The translations under genes were made by a program, and so were the position numbers. From positions 71,443 through 135,442 of the forward strand of contig JAFXRZ010000012.1 in NCBI GenBank assembly GCA_017536105.1: a stretch of DNA of 64,000 bases, given 5' to 3'. Under the pieces are notes generated by a model, which was given only the letters and a program-made list of their open reading frames with translations, ran no database searches and was not told the DNA's origin. Below, in pieces: positions 61,493 through 64,000 of the stretch. Position 1 is the stretch's first letter. Each line of letters begins with the position of its first letter. The DNA comes from Ruminococcus sp. Its GTDB lineage: Bacteria; Bacillota_A; Clostridia; Oscillospirales; Ruminococcaceae.

Positions 61493-63109
61493 TCAGAACT
61501 CTGTCCAGCTTGTCTGCATATCGGGGGTCTGCCAATATGAAAAATCTCTGTAGATCAGATCGGCATACATATACACAAGCAGCTCATCGCCGCAGTTCAC
61601 CGTCAATTCGACCTGATGTACAGCCGGATCTTTTTGGTTATAAGCGTCTATCTCTCTCATGATAAGGGCGATGTTCTCGTTTATCGCCTCGTCATCTCTT
61701 TCCGGAAAGCCCAGCCGGATATGCAGGGTGCTGCCGGCGGCAGAGGAGCTTACGTCCAGATTTACTTCAACATCCTCCGCTGTAACTTTCTTTATCGATG
61801 CTTCCGGTTTTTCAAGATCGGGAACTGCGGCCCTGTTTTGGAGAAGGGAAATGCACTCGGGGAAGTCCGGCAGCTCCATGATATCCGATTCGGATTCAAG
61901 GATCACAGCACCTGCCGAGTTTACAATGACCTCGTTGTACTTTTTCATAGAGGAGATCATGCTCAGATCTTCAGCTTCGTATCTCAGAGTGTTTCGGGCG
62001 ATCCGCTTTGCATATATTGAGGCTTTGCCCTCCGGTTGTGATCTTATTGTGAGCTTCAGACAGTTATTTTCCTCATTATACTCGCAGTTATCAACGCTGA
62101 CGCCTTTCTCCGCAAGCCTGCGGGTAAGGATATCTGTATCTGACGGGGTATCGTCGGGGTATTTTGCCTCAACGTCCGCCAGCTTTTGCTCGGTGGAAAC
62201 GAGCCTTGTTTCCAGCAGGCGTCTGCCTTCTTTATCAACAACATCGAGGTCGCGGGCTGTTTTGATAACAGCATCTGTCATTGACCTTGCAAGCTCTTTG
62301 TAATTGTCGGAGAAGAAGACGTTTGAGGTCTCGCTTGTGACCGAACCGACTTTTACGATACAGCTCGGCATAGATACGATATTGAGCACCATATCCTGCT
62401 CAGGATGATCGGGATATCCCTTTTTCACACTGCTGCCGGTCATCCCGGCTTCTTCCATTGCGGAGACGATATTCTCTGCAAGCACTTTGTCCGGCTCGGG
62501 TCTCGAGCTGTGTATCCAGGCTGTGCAGCTGTCGTCGCTGCCCGACCTGTTCAGCGAGATGAACATATCCGCTCCGTAGAACTCAGCCTTCCTGCAAATA
62601 TCATCCACGGTGTTGAAGCTGTCATCCTCGCGGCTCAAAATCACTTTCACTCCCCGGGCTTCAAGATCGCTTTTCAATTCCAGCGCAAGGCAAAGGTTGT
62701 CGTCCTTTTCGGCACGAATGATCTCTCCTGTTTCCTCATCGACAAGAGTCTGACCGTTGTCTTCACCGCCTTTGCCGGGGTCGATGAAAACGCTGAACTG
62801 CTGGGTGCCTTCTGTCCATTCGCCCCATTGATCCACGGCTTTCTTTGCGATATCTTTCTCGTTCTCAGGCTCTGCTCTCTTGCCTGCCATGTGTGTGCCT
62901 ACCACAAAGGCGCTGATACCTATGGCAGCAGCCAGAACTGCCGCAGCTATGCCGATGTTCTTTCTTTTGAGCTGTGCAGGCCTTGTGGTCTTTGTATTTT
63001 TTTCTCCTTCATTTTTTTGCGGCTCGTCCGCAGCTTCGACGACCCTTTGCATCAAGGTCTCGTCCGGGGCGAGCTGTGATCTTATAGAACGGAATATATC
63101 TCTATTCAA
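61493..63109 (-). CDS. Membrane protein with pseudo-amidase outer domain (candidate anti-sigma)
   Basis: 538 residues from TTG 63109. A 50-residue cytosolic part, one span (NIGIAAAVLAAAIGISAFVV, 51-70), then an Amidase_3-like fold (106-285): FIDPGKGGEDNG, LALELKSDLEARGVKVILSR, ADMFISLNRSG and SCIVKVGSVTSETSN. The zinc His positions are Lys113 and Asn187, and the catalytic Glu position is Lys253; Glu134 remains. It should therefore bind but not cut peptidoglycan. The last 250 residues are unrecognised. It overlaps the sigma-factor gene by 8 bp, the usual anti-sigma position. Confidence 0.75.
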   Translation of the reverse strand: MNRDIFRSIRSQLAPDETLMQRVVEAADEPQKNEGEKNTKTTRPAQLKRKNIGIAAAVLAAAIGISAFVVGTHMAGKRAEPENEKDIAKKAVDQWGEWTEGTQQFSVFIDPGKGGEDNGQTLVDEETGEIIRAEKDDNLCLALELKSDLEARGVKVILSREDDSFNTVDDICRKAEFYGADMFISLNRSGSDDSCTAWIHSSRPEPDKVLAENIVSAMEEAGMTGSSVKKGYPDHPEQDMVLNIVSMPSCIVKVGSVTSETSNVFFSDNYKELARSMTDAVIKTARDLDVVDKEGRRLLETRLVSTEQKLADVEAKYPDDTPSDTDILTRRLAEKGVSVDNCEYNEENNCLKLTIRSQPEGKASIYAKRIARNTLRYEAEDLSMISSMKKYNEVIVNSAGAVILESESDIMELPDFPECISLLQNRAAVPDLEKPEASIKKVTAEDVEVNLDVSSSAAGSTLHIRLGFPERDDEAINENIALIMREIDAYNQKDPAVHQVELTVNCGDELLVYMYADLIYRDFSYWQTPDMQTSWTEF

Positions 63110-63602
63110 AGTATTCGCCCTCCAATCTCTTTTTCAGCATCTTTCTTGCACGGGACAGCCGCATCTTGACAGCTCCCGCACTCAGCCCGAGGACATCAGC
63201 GATATCCTTCTCGGTCATCTCCTCAAAGTAGTACAGCCACACAGGCACTCGGTATTTCTCCTTAAGCGAACGCACGGCAGTATAGACCTCGTTCTCCTCC
63301 TTCGAGAGAAATTCCACTGTCAGCTCCTCGCCGGCCTTCTCCTGCTTGTCCACCCGGGTGTTCCAGATGCTTTTGTTCGATCTTCTGCAAAGGTTGAGGG
63401 TAGTGCGGACGAGCCATGCACGCAGAGCCTGCTCGTTGGGGCACTGCGGCTTCTTTCGGAAATAGGTCAGGAAAACTTCCTGGAAAACGTCGTCAGCCTC
63501 GCTTTTCAGCCGAAGCTGGGACACGGCAAGCCCATAGACGGTCTGCTTGTAGAGCTCCATTGCTTCGTCAAGCGACGGAGCGAATATTTCCGTTTCGCGC
63601 AT
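63102..63602 (-). CDS. ECF-type sigma factor
   Basis: 166 residues from ATG 63602 behind AGGAGGTGAG; the longer frame to 63674 is not needed. Region 2: YGLAVSQLRLKSEADDVFQE with VFLTYFRKKPQ; region 4: MTEKDIADVLGLSAGAVKMR and LSRARKMLKKRL, the recognition helix. The region 2-4 linker is long (about 70). It overlaps the pseudo-amidase gene, so the two are co-expressed. Confidence 0.93.
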   Translation of the reverse strand: MRETEIFAPSLDEAMELYKQTVYGLAVSQLRLKSEADDVFQEVFLTYFRKKPQCPNEQALRAWLVRTTLNLCRRSNKSIWNTRVDKQEKAGEELTVEFLSKEENEVYTAVRSLKEKYRVPVWLYYFEEMTEKDIADVLGLSAGAVKMRLSRARKMLKKRLEGEYFE

Positions 63603-63693
63603 TTCTCTCACCTCCTGTAATAAGATCGCTCCAAAGAGCCGAAAGGTAACAGTTTTTGAAAAAATTTCAAGCAAAAGGCATTATCCTTATTGT

Positions 63694-63722
63694 ATTATAG
63701 CCTGTTTCGGGAAATATTTCAA
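63694..63722 (-). promoter_or_regulatory. sigma-A promoter for ECF sigma operon
   Basis: Minus strand TTGAAA (63722-63717), 17 bp, TATAAT (63699-63694), about 90 bp before the start. No clear ECF-type -35 (GGAAC-like) is seen. Confidence 0.75.
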
Positions 63723-64000
63723 TATCAAAGCTGCGGACAGAGCTTGTGTTGCCTTAATGTATTTATATTGACTTTAATTGTAAATCATGATATGATTGTT
63801 ATGAGATTATTACGGAAAATCGTTATGACCCACGGTAGATTTTCGTGCGGAGCATCATTTAGCTCTGCTGTACAGTAAAGGCAACACCGCACGACCCGCG
63901 GCTAACGCCTCTGCACATCATCTGCTTGCCAGCTCTCCGTCATATTACCCAAATTCTCCTTGACGTTGCGTAAAGCGAAGTGAACTTCGCTTGCAAGCCT
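63723..64000. other. intergenic DNA with a possible repeat start at 63879
   Basis: No gene supported. From about 63879 the sequence AAAGGCAACACCGCAC begins a GC-richer stretch running off the window. It shares GGCAACACCGCA with 47258-47293 and ends with an inverted AAGCGAAGT/ACTTCGCTT near 63977. It may be the edge of an insertion sequence or dispersed repeat. Confidence 0.4.

Noticed and set aside
61493..63109. Active N-acetylmuramoyl-L-alanine amidase
   Set aside because: Both zinc His positions and the catalytic Glu are replaced, so it is described as a pseudo-enzyme.

Overview
The window looks like chromosome of a plant-fibre-degrading Firmicute close to Ruminococcus (Oscillospiraceae). 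The case rests on content and organisation, not on any search. It carries two secreted GH5 enzymes (one mannanase-like), an intracellular GH94 cellobiose phosphorylase with a mutarotase, a GHL10/DUF187 lipoprotein-like hydrolase, a SASA esterase, a sortase-anchored surface protein and a modular phosphorelay. The promoters are classic sigma-A type, most with exactly 17 bp between boxes, and there are several TTG starts. No rRNA, tRNA, CRISPR array or dockerin was seen.

Layout. 0-6.1 kb (minus strand): housekeeping genes polA (partial, running off the left edge), tsaD, a tRNA1(Val)-type methyltransferase, rimI, rsmI and three further GNAT acetyltransferases. Three junctions here carry a pair of near-perfect palindromes that also supply the stop codon of the upstream gene. 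6.3-10.1 kb (minus): mnmE, a Cys-rich YkgJ-like protein, and a cytosolic sugar-binding-like/GGDEF protein driven by a strong promoter. 10.3-15.4 kb (plus): LytTR regulator, DUF3021 membrane protein and a 1290-residue cell-wall protein made of CxxC repeats, overlapping start-to-stop. 15.4-16.2 kb: three tandem ~166-bp non-coding repeats.

16.3-24.2 kb is the accessory region. It holds a serine-recombinase remnant, a tyrosine-phosphatase-like protein, a stand-alone DnaA-domain-III-like ATPase, a WYL regulator, several unrecognised small proteins (some strikingly AT-rich), an HTH protein, a YqiA-like hydrolase and an AT-rich PD-(D/E)XK nuclease. Two of its promoters share a palindromic box. It looks like the residue of an integrated element or a defence-type island.

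24.7-31.4 kb: an ECF sigma/large membrane anti-sigma-like pair, a GH5 cellulase-like enzyme and a YfhO membrane protein. 29-38.7 kb (minus): a long gene train from one promoter, ABC-F, DUF187 hydrolase, small membrane protein, SASA esterase, radical SAM, hisC, YfhO. 38.8-45.3 kb (minus): an LCP cell-wall ligase, then galM, a membrane protein and cellobiose phosphorylase. 45.4-49.9 kb (minus): birA, DUF4261, PRTase-like, and an ABC transporter with an HTH-AbrB regulator. 50.5-51.8 kb: murA.

52-57.6 kb (plus): a three-gene phosphorelay. It comprises a hybrid kinase whose whole sensory front end is duplicated (the first HisKA copy has Asn in place of the phospho-His), a lone receiver, and an unusual REC-HD-GYP-HPt protein. 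58-61.4 kb (plus): a GH5_8-like mannanase with two C-terminal modules, followed by a membrane-anchored protein built from what look like the same modules. 61.5-63.6 kb (minus): an ECF sigma factor translationally coupled to a membrane protein whose outer domain is an Amidase_3 fold with all three catalytic/metal positions replaced, a candidate peptidoglycan sensor and anti-sigma factor.

Common theme: sensing at the cell surface (glycan, wall, sugar) joined to transcription (two ECF systems, LytTR) and to c-di-GMP (GGDEF, HD-GYP), next to plant-glycan-degrading enzymes.
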